Assembly: GCA_963753185.1 (NCBI GenBank)
Contig: CAVWBO010000007.1
Location: 1,984,001-2,048,000 of the forward strand
Source of the DNA: SZUA-442 sp963753185
Lineage (GTDB): Bacteria > Actinomycetota > Acidimicrobiia > Spongiisociales > UBA5794
DNA length: 64,000 nucleotides
Reading direction: 5' to 3'
The notes beneath the pieces were generated by a model. The model saw nothing but the letters and a program-made list of their open reading frames with translations. It was not told the origin of the DNA and did not search any database. Position numbers and translations under genes: made by a program. Below are positions 14,965-23,493 of this stretch, one piece after another. Each line of letters opens with the position of its first letter. Position 1 is the first letter of the stretch.

Positions 14965-16850
14965 GGGCGGACCGTCGCCGCTCGGAACTGGGTCTCGAAA
15001 AGGTGTGAGTACAGGCCGCCCGAGGTCACGAGTTCGTCATGGGGTCCGATCTCGACGACCCGGCCGTTGTCGAGGACGACGATGGTGTCCGCATTGAGGA
15101 CGGTCGAGAGCCTGTGGGCGATCACAAGGGAGGTCCGATGCGTCATGATGCCCTCGAGCGCGTCCTGCACGAGCGCCTCCGAGCGGGCGTCGAGGTGTGA
15201 CGTCGCCTCATCGAGGATGAGGATCGACGGGTTCTTGAGGATGACACGCGCAATCGCGATCCGCTGCTTCTCTCCGCCCGACAGGCGATAGCCCCGCTCC
15301 CCCACCCTGGTTGCGAGACCCTCCGGTAGCTTCTCGATGAACTCGAGGATGTTGGCCGCCTCGGCCGCTGCCAGGATCTGATCGGTCGTGGCTGCAGGAT
15401 CGGCGTACTGCAGGTTGGCCTCGATCGTGTCGTGGAACAGGTACGTGTCCTGCGTGACGACTCCCACGGCGCGAGCGATGCTGTCGGGCGCGAGGTCGCG
15501 GACGTCCACACCATCGATGCTCACGACTCCCCTGGACGCGTCGTAGAGGCGGGGAACCAGGTACGTGATCGTCGTCTTCCCTGCCCCCGAAGGGCCAACC
15601 AACGCCACGGTCCTGCCTGGCTCGATCGCGAAGCTGACGTCCTCGAGGACCCATCCCGATGACGGGCGAACGGAGGCCTCATCCGCAACACCTGTGTCAC
15701 CCCACCCGAATCGTCGGACGGACTCGAGGCCCGAGTCCCGGGTCGTGTCGTAACTGAACCACACGCCGTCGAACGAGACCCGACCCTCGACCTTGTCGAG
15801 TCTCACAGGATTGCTCGGAGCCGGCACATCGACGGGGAGGTCGAGCACCTCGAAGACACGCTCGAACGAGACGAGCGAGGTCGTGAACTCGACCCTCGCA
15901 TTGGCCAGGGCCGCGAGCGGTCCGTACAGCCCTGCGAGGTATGCGCTGAGGGCGACGATCGTGCCGATCGTGATCGTGTCGTTGATCACCATCACAGCGC
16001 CCAACCAGAACGTCACCGCGGTGCCGAGGGCCGACACGATGCCGAGGGCCATGAAGAACCAGCGACCTATGACCGCCTGGGTGATCCCGAGATTGCGAAC
16101 CTTCCCTGCACGTGTGCTGAACTGACCGGACTCGTACGCCGACCGCCCGAACAGCTTGACCAGCAGTGCACCCGAGACGGACAGGGTTTCCTGCATCATG
16201 CCCGTCATGTCGGCGTTCGCCTCCATCTGGGTTCGACGAATGATGCGCAGGCGCTTGCCGACCTGGCGGGACGCAATGATGAAGAGCGGCAGGATGGACA
16301 CGGCCAGCAACGTGAGGCGCCACTCGAGCCTCACCATGATGAAGAGCGTCGCCACCACCGCGAATACGTTCGAGATGAGCGTGACGAACGTGCTGGATAC
16401 CGCCTGCTGGGCACCCACGACGTCCGAGTTCAGTCGGGACATGAGCTCACCGGTCTTGGTGTTCGTGAAGAACCCGAGTGACATCGACTGGAGGTGGTCG
16501 AACAGTTCCCGACGCAGGTCGTAGATGATGCCCTCGCCCATCTGCGCCGTGGCACGCCGCTGGAACACCCCGACGACGCCGTTGATGAGCGGTACCGCGA
16601 CCATGGCGATGCCGAGCCATGTCACGAGCGCCAGATCCTCCGTGGGGATGGCCTCGTCGATGAGGGTACGCATCAGCAGCGGCGGGGCGAGGGACAGGAT
16701 CGTGATGACCACGATCGTCACGAGGATGTAGACCAGCTGTCGGCGGTACGGGCGCGCATAGCCGAGGACCCGCGAGAGCAGCACCCTGTCCACGTCAGGA
16801 GTCTGCGACTCGTCGTGGCGCATGAATGCGCCGAAGCCTCCGTGATGCAT
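14961..16850 (-). CDS. ABC exporter (fused TMD-NBD)
   Basis: Protein of 629 aa, a type IV ABC exporter half-transporter with a six-helix membrane domain (about residues 20-310) fused to a nucleotide-binding domain. The NBD has Walker A GPSGAGKTT, signature LSGGEKQR, Walker B ILILDEATS and an H-loop IAHRLST. An unusual insert of about 35 residues (TRDSGLESVRRFGWGD...) sits in the first strands of the NBD, before the Walker A. It probably works as a homodimer exporting a hydrophobic or peptide substrate. The start at 16850 is chosen because TATCGT lies 6 nt upstream; longer frames up to 16949 lack this. Confidence 0.88.
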   Translation of the reverse strand: MHHGGFGAFMRHDESQTPDVDRVLLSRVLGYARPYRRQLVYILVTIVVITILSLAPPLLMRTLIDEAIPTEDLALVTWLGIAMVAVPLINGVVGVFQRRATAQMGEGIIYDLRRELFDHLQSMSLGFFTNTKTGELMSRLNSDVVGAQQAVSSTFVTLISNVFAVVATLFIMVRLEWRLTLLAVSILPLFIIASRQVGKRLRIIRRTQMEANADMTGMMQETLSVSGALLVKLFGRSAYESGQFSTRAGKVRNLGITQAVIGRWFFMALGIVSALGTAVTFWLGAVMVINDTITIGTIVALSAYLAGLYGPLAALANARVEFTTSLVSFERVFEVLDLPVDVPAPSNPVRLDKVEGRVSFDGVWFSYDTTRDSGLESVRRFGWGDTGVADEASVRPSSGWVLEDVSFAIEPGRTVALVGPSGAGKTTITYLVPRLYDASRGVVSIDGVDVRDLAPDSIARAVGVVTQDTYLFHDTIEANLQYADPAATTDQILAAAEAANILEFIEKLPEGLATRVGERGYRLSGGEKQRIAIARVILKNPSILILDEATSHLDARSEALVQDALEGIMTHRTSLVIAHRLSTVLNADTIVVLDNGRVVEIGPHDELVTSGGLYSHLFETQFRAATVRP

Positions 16851-16856
16851 CCCCGC

Positions 16857-16862
16857 ACGATA
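16857..16862 (-). promoter_or_regulatory. -10 box TATCGT, leaderless type
   Basis: On the minus strand, a TANNNT hexamer 6 nt before the ATG of the ABC exporter at 16850. It would drive exporter, lipoprotein and NUDIX. Confidence 0.5.
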
Positions 16863-16893
16863 GGGAGCGCACTCCCCCTGTACGCCGACCCTC

Positions 16894-17161
16894 TCAACGA
16901 CTCGGTGGAACCAGGCCCGACAGCGCGACCGACGACGCTGCCGTCTCACAAATCACCGGTCGACACATCCGTCGACTCAACCGTCGACTCAACTCTCGAC
17001 TCAACTCTCGACTCAACGACCAGGTGGCACCAGGCCTGAAAGCGCGACCGACGACGCTGCCGTCTCACAAACCACCGGTCGACACATCCGTCGACTCACC
17101 GGTCGACTCAACGACTCGGTGGCACCAGGCCCGAGAGTGCGACCGACGACGCTGCCGTCTC
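16894..17161. repeat. Three copies of a gene tail plus 12-bp repeats
   Basis: The last ~52 bp of the minus-strand lipoprotein gene (17108-17161, ending TGA) recur at 17013 and 16894 with the stop codon included. All three copies encode ETAASSVALSGLVPPSR or the same with one Ser-to-Gly change, and otherwise differ at synonymous positions. The two outer copies share another ~35 bp (ACCGGTCGACACATCCGTC region). A 12-bp unit GACTCAACTCTC repeats in tandem at 16974-17009. No other gene is seen in 16863-17107. Confidence 0.8.
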
Positions 17162-17800
17162 GGTACACAGCTCGTCGGAGACCTCGGACCGACAGAACAG
17201 CTCGTACCGATGACCCGACTCGGTCCAACCGACACTCACGCCCTCGGGCACGACGACACGGATGATCTCCGAGCGTGCAGCCGCTACACCCTCCGACGCA
17301 CGTCCGACTCGGAGAACGCCGATCTGGGCGGAGGTCGATCGGTACGGTTCCTCCGTCCACAACCCGAAGGCCGCTGACGTTTCGCTGTCGAGGGTTCCCG
17401 TCGTGGAGTTGTAGACCAGTTGGCTCGTGACCCAACGAACCTGTTGTGGCACGAGCGAAGGGAACATCAGGGCAGGAAGTGCGGCCGCGATCTCGCGGCG
17501 GGCGGACTGGACGAATCGGCTGCCGAGCTGCCTCTCCCACACTGCCGCCACGACCTCGGACGGCTCACCCGCGTATTGCGGTTCGATGTCGTCGTTGAAC
17601 CAGAGGACATCAGCCGCCCGCACGAGGCCCTCGTCGTCCGCGCCCGCCGCCACCGCCACGAGGGTGGTCGTCGTCGTCGTGTTCCCTGCGACGATCCCGC
17701 GAGTGCGGTCACCGACGCCGTCGAGTAACCCCGCCTCCCCACATGAAGCGAGGGCGAGTGCGACGACGACGACGGCGAGCGAGCGTGAACGGTTCACCAT
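17108..17800 (-). CDS. Predicted lipoprotein with repeated 3' end
   Basis: Protein of about 230 aa with a lipoprotein signal: NRSRSLAVVVVALALASC, lipobox LASC, then a Thr-rich spacer. The mature part has no recognised domain; it contains two cysteines near the end (LFCRSEVSDELCTET) that may form a disulphide outside the cell. The start at 17800 leaves a compact signal peptide; the in-frame ATG at 17833 would add 11 residues without hydrophobic character. It is divergent from the lipoate ligase-like gene. The C-terminal 17 codons are copied twice downstream. Confidence 0.7.
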   Translation of the reverse strand: MVNRSRSLAVVVVALALASCGEAGLLDGVGDRTRGIVAGNTTTTTTLVAVAAGADDEGLVRAADVLWFNDDIEPQYAGEPSEVVAAVWERQLGSRFVQSARREIAAALPALMFPSLVPQQVRWVTSQLVYNSTTGTLDSETSAAFGLWTEEPYRSTSAQIGVLRVGRASEGVAAARSEIIRVVVPEGVSVGWTESGHRYELFCRSEVSDELCTETAASSVALSGLVPPSR

Positions 17801-17858
17801 CGAAGGATGCCACGGATCCCAGGTAATCGGCACGACCTGAGCGAGAGCCGATACGACC

Positions 17859-17864
17859 TACCCT
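17859..17864 (+). promoter_or_regulatory. -10 box TACCCT, leaderless type
   Basis: TANNNT hexamer 7 nt before the ATG at 17872, with no Shine-Dalgarno sequence. Confidence 0.5.
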
Positions 17865-17871
17865 GTTGGGC

Positions 17872-18639
17872 ATGACATCCACCCTCGACGTGCTTCGCGG
17901 GCATCACACGGGCGATGGACCTCTCGACACGGCGGTGTCCAGGGCCATCCTGCAACGCGTCAACGAAGGCTCGCTCGGCGAGACGTTGGAGGTCGGCGCC
18001 CCTCATCACATCGCTGCCTTCGGCAAACACGACACCCTGGCGGAGGGGTTCGAGACCGCAGTCGCCATTGCACGCAGCCACGGCTACGACCCGACGATCC
18101 GCATTGCCGGAGGTCGCGCCGTGGTGTTCTCACCCACGATCGTCCGCTTTGCATGGACGATCCCCTCACCGGACCCCGCCCGCACGATGCATGAGCGGTT
18201 CCGCCTCCTCGCACGTGGAGTTGTCGACGCGCTGGAGTCCCTCGGCATCGCGGCGGCGATCGGTGAGATCCCTCACGAGTACTGCGCAGGTGAGTACAGC
18301 GTGAACGTCCTGGGCTCGCGCAAGGTCATGGGAGTGGGCCAGCGCCTTTCGCGCTCCGTCGCCCAGATCGGTGGCATGATCGTCGTCGCGGACCCCGACG
18401 ACATCAACGGGGTCCTCGTACCCGTCTACGACGCCCTCGGTGTTCCGATCGACCCCTCAGCGACAGGCTCGCTCGCAGATGTCGCGTCCGTAAGCGTCGA
18501 CGACGTCATCGATGCGCTGATCGTTGCCATCGCGGGAGGTCGCACCACACGGATGCAGATGCCGGACCCGTCGACGATGGACCTCGCTCACACCCTCCGC
18601 TCCGATCATGACCCGGCGCACTTGCAGACGCGTCGGTGA
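17872..18639 (+). CDS. Lipoate-protein ligase / octanoyltransferase family
   Basis: Protein of 255 aa with the biotin/lipoate protein ligase (BPL/LPL) catalytic fold. The order RIAGGRAVVFSPTIVRFAW, then GEYSVNVLGSRKVMGVGQR with the conserved lysine, is characteristic of LplA/LipM-like enzymes. These attach lipoyl or octanoyl groups to the lysine of E2 and GcvH domains. Whether it uses free lipoate or transfers octanoate cannot be decided from sequence. Its stop overlaps a GTG by GTGA, so it is probably co-transcribed with the AroQ fusion gene. Confidence 0.78.
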   Translation: MTSTLDVLRGHHTGDGPLDTAVSRAILQRVNEGSLGETLEVGAPHHIAAFGKHDTLAEGFETAVAIARSHGYDPTIRIAGGRAVVFSPTIVRFAWTIPSPDPARTMHERFRLLARGVVDALESLGIAAAIGEIPHEYCAGEYSVNVLGSRKVMGVGQRLSRSVAQIGGMIVVADPDDINGVLVPVYDALGVPIDPSATGSLADVASVSVDDVIDALIVAIAGGRTTRMQMPDPSTMDLAHTLRSDHDPAHLQTRR

Positions 18640-18656
18640 CCCCCGAGACTCGGCAC

Positions 18657-19784
18657 ATGCGATTCCTCATCATCAACGGCCCGAACCTCAACCTCCTCGG
18701 AACTCGTGAACCAGAGATCTACGGTCTCGAGACGCTCGACGACCTCGCGGGACAGTGGCGGCGACGCTGCTCGGCCCTCTCGATCGGGATCGAGTCGTTC
18801 CAGTCGAACCACGAGGGCGCCATCATCGATTTCATCCAGGCCGAAGCCGGTCGGTCAGACGGTGTCATCATCAACCCGGGTGCCCTGAGCCACACGTCGT
18901 ACGCGATCCACGATGCCATCCTCGCCGTGGGCAAACCGACGGTCGAGGTCCACATCTCGAACATCCACGAGCGCGAACCGTGGCGCCGTACGTCCGTGAC
19001 CGCTGCCGCAGCGGACCTCGTGATCGTCGGTCGGGGGACGGTCGGGTATCTCAACGCGATCGACCACCTCTGGGCATCCCTCTCCTCGCCACCGACCATC
19101 GAGGCCTACGGCGATGACGACGACCAGGTGTTCGAGTTCCGAGCGTCGTCGGACGCACGGCGTCTTGTGATCCTCATCCACGGCGGTTTCTGGCGCTCGA
19201 TCTGGGGGCGCGACATCATGGATCCGCTTGCCGTCGAGATCCATCGGGCAGGCTTCGCGACCGCGAACATCGAGTATCGAAGGGGACCAGCCTCATTCGA
19301 TGCCTCGACCGATGACGTCACTTCCGCTGTGGACGCGGCCATCGCCTTTGCAGGCGACCACGGCATGCCGACCGACGATGTCGTCCTCGTGGGCCACTCG
19401 GCCGGCGGCTACCTCGCCATTCGCGAAGCAGCCAATCGAGGCATCGTCCGGGCGGTTGGCCTCGCGCCCGTCGTCGACCTGAGCGGAGTCTCAGCCATGC
19501 GGCCCGACCATGATCCGGTGGCTTCGTACCTCGGAGGATCCGCTGACGACCAGCCCGAGGCATGGGCGCGAGCAGCGATCCGCCTCGCTGACGATGCGCC
19601 GGTCGAGCTCATCCACGGCACAGAGGACCGTGACGTGCCCATCGACCACTCCCGAGCGTTCGCTGACAGCCACAGGTCGTTGCATCTCGCCGAGCTCAAC
19701 GGCGCGGGGCACATGGATCTCATCGATCCGAGCCATGCCTCGTTCGCGACGTTGCTGGCCGCCATCGACGGTTCGGCGGCCTGA
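18657..19784 (+). CDS. AroQ dehydratase fused to alpha/beta hydrolase
   Basis: Two-domain protein of 375 aa. Residues 1-145 form a complete type II 3-dehydroquinate dehydratase: RFLIINGPNLNLLGTREPE, Tyr22, NPGALSHTSYA with His79, and VEVHISNIHERE with His99. This enzyme performs step three of the shikimate pathway. After a short acidic linker, residues 165-375 form an alpha/beta hydrolase: HGGFW oxyanion motif at 175, GHSAGG with nucleophile Ser248, an Asp near 324 and His352 in GAGHMD. The HGGFW motif resembles kynurenine formamidase and related esterases. The start at 18657 matches the AroQ N-terminus; an upstream in-frame GTG at 18636 overlaps the previous stop and could be used by coupling. 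I do not know this fusion from the literature. Confidence 0.88.
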   Translation: MRFLIINGPNLNLLGTREPEIYGLETLDDLAGQWRRRCSALSIGIESFQSNHEGAIIDFIQAEAGRSDGVIINPGALSHTSYAIHDAILAVGKPTVEVHISNIHEREPWRRTSVTAAAADLVIVGRGTVGYLNAIDHLWASLSSPPTIEAYGDDDDQVFEFRASSDARRLVILIHGGFWRSIWGRDIMDPLAVEIHRAGFATANIEYRRGPASFDASTDDVTSAVDAAIAFAGDHGMPTDDVVLVGHSAGGYLAIREAANRGIVRAVGLAPVVDLSGVSAMRPDHDPVASYLGGSADDQPEAWARAAIRLADDAPVELIHGTEDRDVPIDHSRAFADSHRSLHLAELNGAGHMDLIDPSHASFATLLAAIDGSAA

Positions 19785-19791
19785 TGTCAGG

Positions 19792-20997
19792 TCAACTCGA
19801 GCGCACGAGGTCTGCGATGCGGCCGAGGCCCTCCTCGAGGTCCGCGTCGGCGAGTGCGAACGACAGCCTCGCGTATCCCGGAGCGCCAAAGGCCTCCCCG
19901 GGAACGATCGCGACATTCACCTCATCGAGGAGGATCGCCGCGAGCTCCATCGTCGTCGACGCCGAAGAGCCCCCCAGGCGCCTTCCGAGCAGGCCTGTGA
20001 GATTCGGGAAGGCATAGAACGCACCCTGGGGCTCGAGGCATGTGACGCCGTCGATGGCGTTGAGCAGCTCGACCATCCGTTTGCGTCTCCTGTCGAATGC
20101 CTCGCGCATCATGGTGACGGCGTCGAGGTTGCCCGTGACCGCTTCGAGGGCTGCCATTTGCGCAACGTTGTTGACGTTCGATGACAGGTGGGATTGGATT
20201 CGGGTCGCACCGCTCGACACCTCGTCGGGGCCGATCAACCAACCGACCCGCCATCCCGTCATCGCATAGGTCTTGGCGACGCCGTTGATCACGACGCAGC
20301 GCTGCGCGATCTCGGGAGAGACGACCGGCATCGAGTGGAACTCCGCGCCACCGTAGACGAGATGCTCGTAGATCTCGTCGGTCATCACCCAGATGCCGCG
20401 TTCGGCGGCCCAAGCGGCAACCGCCCTCATCTGATCGGGATCGTACACGGAACCTGTCGGGTTCGAGGGGCTCACGAAGATCAGCATCTTCGTACGGTCG
20501 GTCACGGCGGCCTCGAGCTGGTCGACGGTCACCGTGAAGTTGGTCGACTCGTCGGTCGCGACGGGAATCGCCGTGCCACCGGCGAGCGCTACGGCCTCCG
20601 GGTAGGTCACCCAGAACGGAGCGGGGAGGAGCACCTCGTCGCCGGGATCGAGGAGCACCTGACATGCCAGGTAGACCGCCTGCTTGCCCCCGTTCGTCAC
20701 AACGACCTGCGAGGGCGCGACCTCGTACGCGGAGTCCCTCATCGTCTTCGACGCGATCGCCGCACGCAGTTCGGGAAGGCCTGCAGCTGGCGAGTACCGA
20801 TGTGATGAGGGGTCGCGGGCAGCGACGATCGCCGCCTGGACGATCGCGTCCGGAGTCGGGAAATCCGGCTCGCCAGCCCCGAAGCCGATGACCGGCTTGC
20901 CCGCTGCACGGAGCGCGGCGGCCTTGTTCGTGATTGCGAGGGTCGCTGAAGGCTCGACGGAGAGCGCTCGTCGTGAGATCGATTCGCGATTCGCCAC
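19792..20997 (-). CDS. Class I aminotransferase (aspartate type)
   Basis: Protein of 401 aa, a PLP-dependent fold-type I aminotransferase of the AspC/prephenate-aspartate subgroup. It shows GFGAGEPDFPTP near the start, VVTNGGKQAVY, VSPSNPTG, and the PLP lysine in VAKTYAMTGWRVGW near residue 230. It interconverts aspartate or aromatic amino acids with 2-oxoacids. The GTG at 20997 is chosen because AGGGAGGG lies about 9 nt upstream and a TAGTGT hexamer (21033-21038) sits further up, so this transcript has a leader. It is divergent from serC and convergent with the AroQ fusion 7 nt away. Confidence 0.88.
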   Translation of the reverse strand: MANRESISRRALSVEPSATLAITNKAAALRAAGKPVIGFGAGEPDFPTPDAIVQAAIVAARDPSSHRYSPAAGLPELRAAIASKTMRDSAYEVAPSQVVVTNGGKQAVYLACQVLLDPGDEVLLPAPFWVTYPEAVALAGGTAIPVATDESTNFTVTVDQLEAAVTDRTKMLIFVSPSNPTGSVYDPDQMRAVAAWAAERGIWVMTDEIYEHLVYGGAEFHSMPVVSPEIAQRCVVINGVAKTYAMTGWRVGWLIGPDEVSSGATRIQSHLSSNVNNVAQMAALEAVTGNLDAVTMMREAFDRRRKRMVELLNAIDGVTCLEPQGAFYAFPNLTGLLGRRLGGSSASTTMELAAILLDEVNVAIVPGEAFGAPGYARLSFALADADLEEGLGRIADLVRSS

Positions 20998-21088
20998 CGT
21001 GGCTACCCTCCCTGTCCACTCGAGTGCTGGGAACACTAGACCCCGCCCACGATGAGCCAGCCGCCGGTTGGCCGGAGGTTCCCCGGAC

Positions 21089-22198
21089 ATGACCACCCCG
21101 ATCACCATCCCTCCACACCTCCTGCCACGGGACGGCCGGTTCGGCTCGGGGCCGAGTCGCGTCTCCCAACAGGCCCTGTCGTCCCTCAGCGAGCGAGGAA
21201 TGGTCTACATGGGAACGAGCCACCGAAAGGCCACGGTCAAGCAGTTCGTGTCACGGATTCGGTCCGGTCTCGGCGACCTGTACGCCCTCCCCTCGGGTTA
21301 TGAGGTCGTCCTCGGCGTCGGCGGTGCCACGGCATTCTGGGACGCCGCTGCCTTCGGTCTCATCGAGCACCAGAGCGCGCACTATGTGTGCGGTGAGTTC
21401 TCCGCGAAGTTCGCCAGCGTCGTGGCCGGTGCACCCCATCTGGACGAGCCCGTGGTGATCTCCGCCACGCCGCCGGGAGCACCGAGACCGACACCGATAC
21501 CTGGAGTCGACGTCGCGGCCTTCATCCACAATGAGACGTCAACCGGCGTGCGGGCGGAGTGGGCACGGTTCGGGGACGAGCTCATCGTGGTCGACGGAAC
21601 CTCGGCCGCCGGGGCCGTTCCCATCGACCCGACCATGGTCGATGCGTACTACTTCTCCCCACAGAAAGCCTTCGGATCGGAAGGGGGCCTGTGGCTCGCC
21701 CTGATGAGCCCTGGGGCAATCGAACGCATCGGCACGATCGCAGCATCGCCGCGATGGATCCCACCGTTCCTCTCGCTGCAGACAGCGATCGACAACTCGC
21801 TGCTCGACCAGACCTACAACACGCCGGCGCTCGCGACACTGTTCCTCCTCGATGCGCGCATCGCCGAGCTGCTCGCCTCTGGCGGGCTGGAGGGCGCAGC
21901 GCAGGTTGCTCAGGCCTCGTCGGATCACCTGTACCGATGGGCGGAGGATTCAGACGTCGCGACACCCTTCGTCACGGACGAGCGATCGCGGTCCACCACG
22001 GTCGTGACCATCGACTTCACCGACGCCGTCGACGCCAACGCCCTGTCGGATCACCTGAGGTCGAACGGCATCATCGACACGGAGTCGTATCGGAAGCTCG
22101 GGAGGAACCAACTCCGGATCGCCACATTCCCGACCATCCCGACGTCCGACGTGGAGGCCCTCACCGCATGCATCGACTACGTCATCGACGCGATGTGA
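21089..22198 (+). CDS. serC: Phosphoserine aminotransferase
   Basis: Protein of 369 aa matching the actinobacterial SerC type (TIGR01366). It begins DGRFGSGPSRVSQQALSSL, has MGTSHRKATVKQF, VDGTSAAGAVPID and the PLP lysine segment YYFSPQKAFGSEGG near residue 190. It converts 3-phosphohydroxypyruvate and glutamate to phosphoserine and 2-oxoglutarate in serine synthesis, and may also serve PLP synthesis. The ATG at 21089 is preceded by GGAGG. It is divergently arranged with the aspartate-type aminotransferase, with overlapping promoter regions. Confidence 0.93.
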   Translation: MTTPITIPPHLLPRDGRFGSGPSRVSQQALSSLSERGMVYMGTSHRKATVKQFVSRIRSGLGDLYALPSGYEVVLGVGGATAFWDAAAFGLIEHQSAHYVCGEFSAKFASVVAGAPHLDEPVVISATPPGAPRPTPIPGVDVAAFIHNETSTGVRAEWARFGDELIVVDGTSAAGAVPIDPTMVDAYYFSPQKAFGSEGGLWLALMSPGAIERIGTIAASPRWIPPFLSLQTAIDNSLLDQTYNTPALATLFLLDARIAELLASGGLEGAAQVAQASSDHLYRWAEDSDVATPFVTDERSRSTTVVTIDFTDAVDANALSDHLRSNGIIDTESYRKLGRNQLRIATFPTIPTSDVEALTACIDYVIDAM

Positions 22199-22285
22199 CG
22201 CAGGCGTCCCGTCGCCCATGACCTTCGCCCTCGTCATAGCCGTCCTGGCGCTTGCCCTCGCGTCAGCCATCTCGCCGTTGCGATC

Positions 22286-22930
22286 GTGGTGCTGGCCATC
22301 GTGACCGCCACCCTCGTGATCGCGATCCTGGTGCTTGCCGTCGGATCGGCCATCCTGACGGATCGCGACAAGCGACTCAGCCGGCTCTGCAAGATGGCGG
22401 CGTCGACCCTCGCCATCTTCCTTGCGGTCGTGAACGCACGGGAGTTCGACGCGTACACGCTCGGGATCCTTGCTGCGCTTACGGCGAGTTGGGTCGGCGA
22501 CCTTTCCCTCAGCTACAGCGGACGGCGTGCATTCACGATCGGACTCGCAGCGTTCGGAGCCGCCCACGTCGCCTACGCCGCGTCATTCATCACACGAGGC
22601 TCCGTTTCCGTGCCATGGATGTTCGCAGCAGGCCTGGTGATGGCGGCCGTGGGCACTGCGGTCATCCGTTGGCTCGCACCACACCGTCCAGAGCAACTCG
22701 CCGTGCCACTCCTCGCGTACGTGATCATCATCGGCGTGATGGTCGCAGCGGCCTTCGGTTCGCTCGGTACCGACCCTGACCTGCGAATACCGGTGGGCGC
22801 CTGCCTCTTCGCCGCGAGCGACGTCCTGGTGGCGAGGCAGCAGTTCGTCGTGCGATCCCTGTCGAATCGGCTCATCGGGCTCCCGTTGTACTTCGTCGCC
22901 CAGGTGATGCTGGCCCTCACCGTCGCGTGA
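22286..22930 (+). CDS. YhhN-family membrane protein (lysoplasmalogenase-like)
   Basis: Protein of 214 aa with about seven hydrophobic membrane segments and the YhhN/TMEM86 pattern: AVVNAREFDAYTLGILAALTASWVGD, then CLFAASDVLVARQQF, then GLPLYFVAQVML. Eukaryotic TMEM86B cleaves lysoplasmalogen; bacterial roles are less clear. The first in-frame start is the GTG at 22286, which lacks a ribosome-binding site. An ATG at 22218 in another frame opens with a hydrophobic stretch (TFALVIAVLALALAS) before stopping, so a small upstream frameshift is possible. Confidence 0.75.
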   Translation: MVLAIVTATLVIAILVLAVGSAILTDRDKRLSRLCKMAASTLAIFLAVVNAREFDAYTLGILAALTASWVGDLSLSYSGRRAFTIGLAAFGAAHVAYAASFITRGSVSVPWMFAAGLVMAAVGTAVIRWLAPHRPEQLAVPLLAYVIIIGVMVAAAFGSLGTDPDLRIPVGACLFAASDVLVARQQFVVRSLSNRLIGLPLYFVAQVMLALTVA

Positions 22931-22941
22931 GCGTCGGCGGG

Positions 22942-22947
22942 TACGAT
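22942..22947 (+). promoter_or_regulatory. -10 box TACGAT, leaderless type
   Basis: TANNNT hexamer 6 nt before the ATG at 22954. Confidence 0.5.
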
Positions 22948-22953
22948 GTGCGC

Positions 22954-23445
22954 ATGAACCTGATGCTGATGCGCCACGCCAAGTCCGACTGGGATTCGGG
23001 TGCCACAGACGACCACAGCAGGCCCCTGTCGGCTCGCGGCACGCAGTCTGCCCAGAGGATGGGAGAGGTGCTGCGCGACCTCGGCCTCGTCCCCGAGATC
23101 GTCGTCTCGTCGACCGCCACCCGTGCACGGTCAACCGCCGAGCTCGCGCGCCTGTCCGGTGGCTGGTCGTCGCGCCTGATCCTCGAACCCGACCTCTACG
23201 GTGCCTCGTACCTCGACACCCTTCGTATCGCGGGACGCCACGGTGACGGCCACGAACGAATCATGCTCGTGGGTCACGAGCCGACCTGGTCCCAGACCGT
23301 TCGCCACGTGACCGGCGCCCGGGTCGCCATGAGAACCGGCACGTGCGTCGACATCGAGATGGATCTCAGCCGATGGGACGCAGCGGGGGACGGATCCACA
23401 GGCCTGCTCACTGCCGTGCTCCAACCGAGGCACTTCCTCCGATGA
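22954..23445 (+). CDS. SixA-like histidine phosphatase
   Basis: Protein of 163 aa in the histidine phosphatase superfamily, SixA-like branch. The catalytic RHA motif (LMLMRHAKSDWD) is at residue 7, SSTATRARSTAE carries a conserved phosphate-binding Arg, and VGHEPTW holds the second active-site His near residue 106. SixA-type enzymes remove phosphate from protein histidines or act on small phosphoesters. No histidine phosphotransfer partner is nearby. The start follows a promoter hexamer, with no leader. Confidence 0.85.
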   Translation: MNLMLMRHAKSDWDSGATDDHSRPLSARGTQSAQRMGEVLRDLGLVPEIVVSSTATRARSTAELARLSGGWSSRLILEPDLYGASYLDTLRIAGRHGDGHERIMLVGHEPTWSQTVRHVTGARVAMRTGTCVDIEMDLSRWDAAGDGSTGLLTAVLQPRHFLR

Positions 23446-23493
23446 CGGCATCACGTCCATGACCGAATCGGCAACCCCTCATATGGCCCGCCC

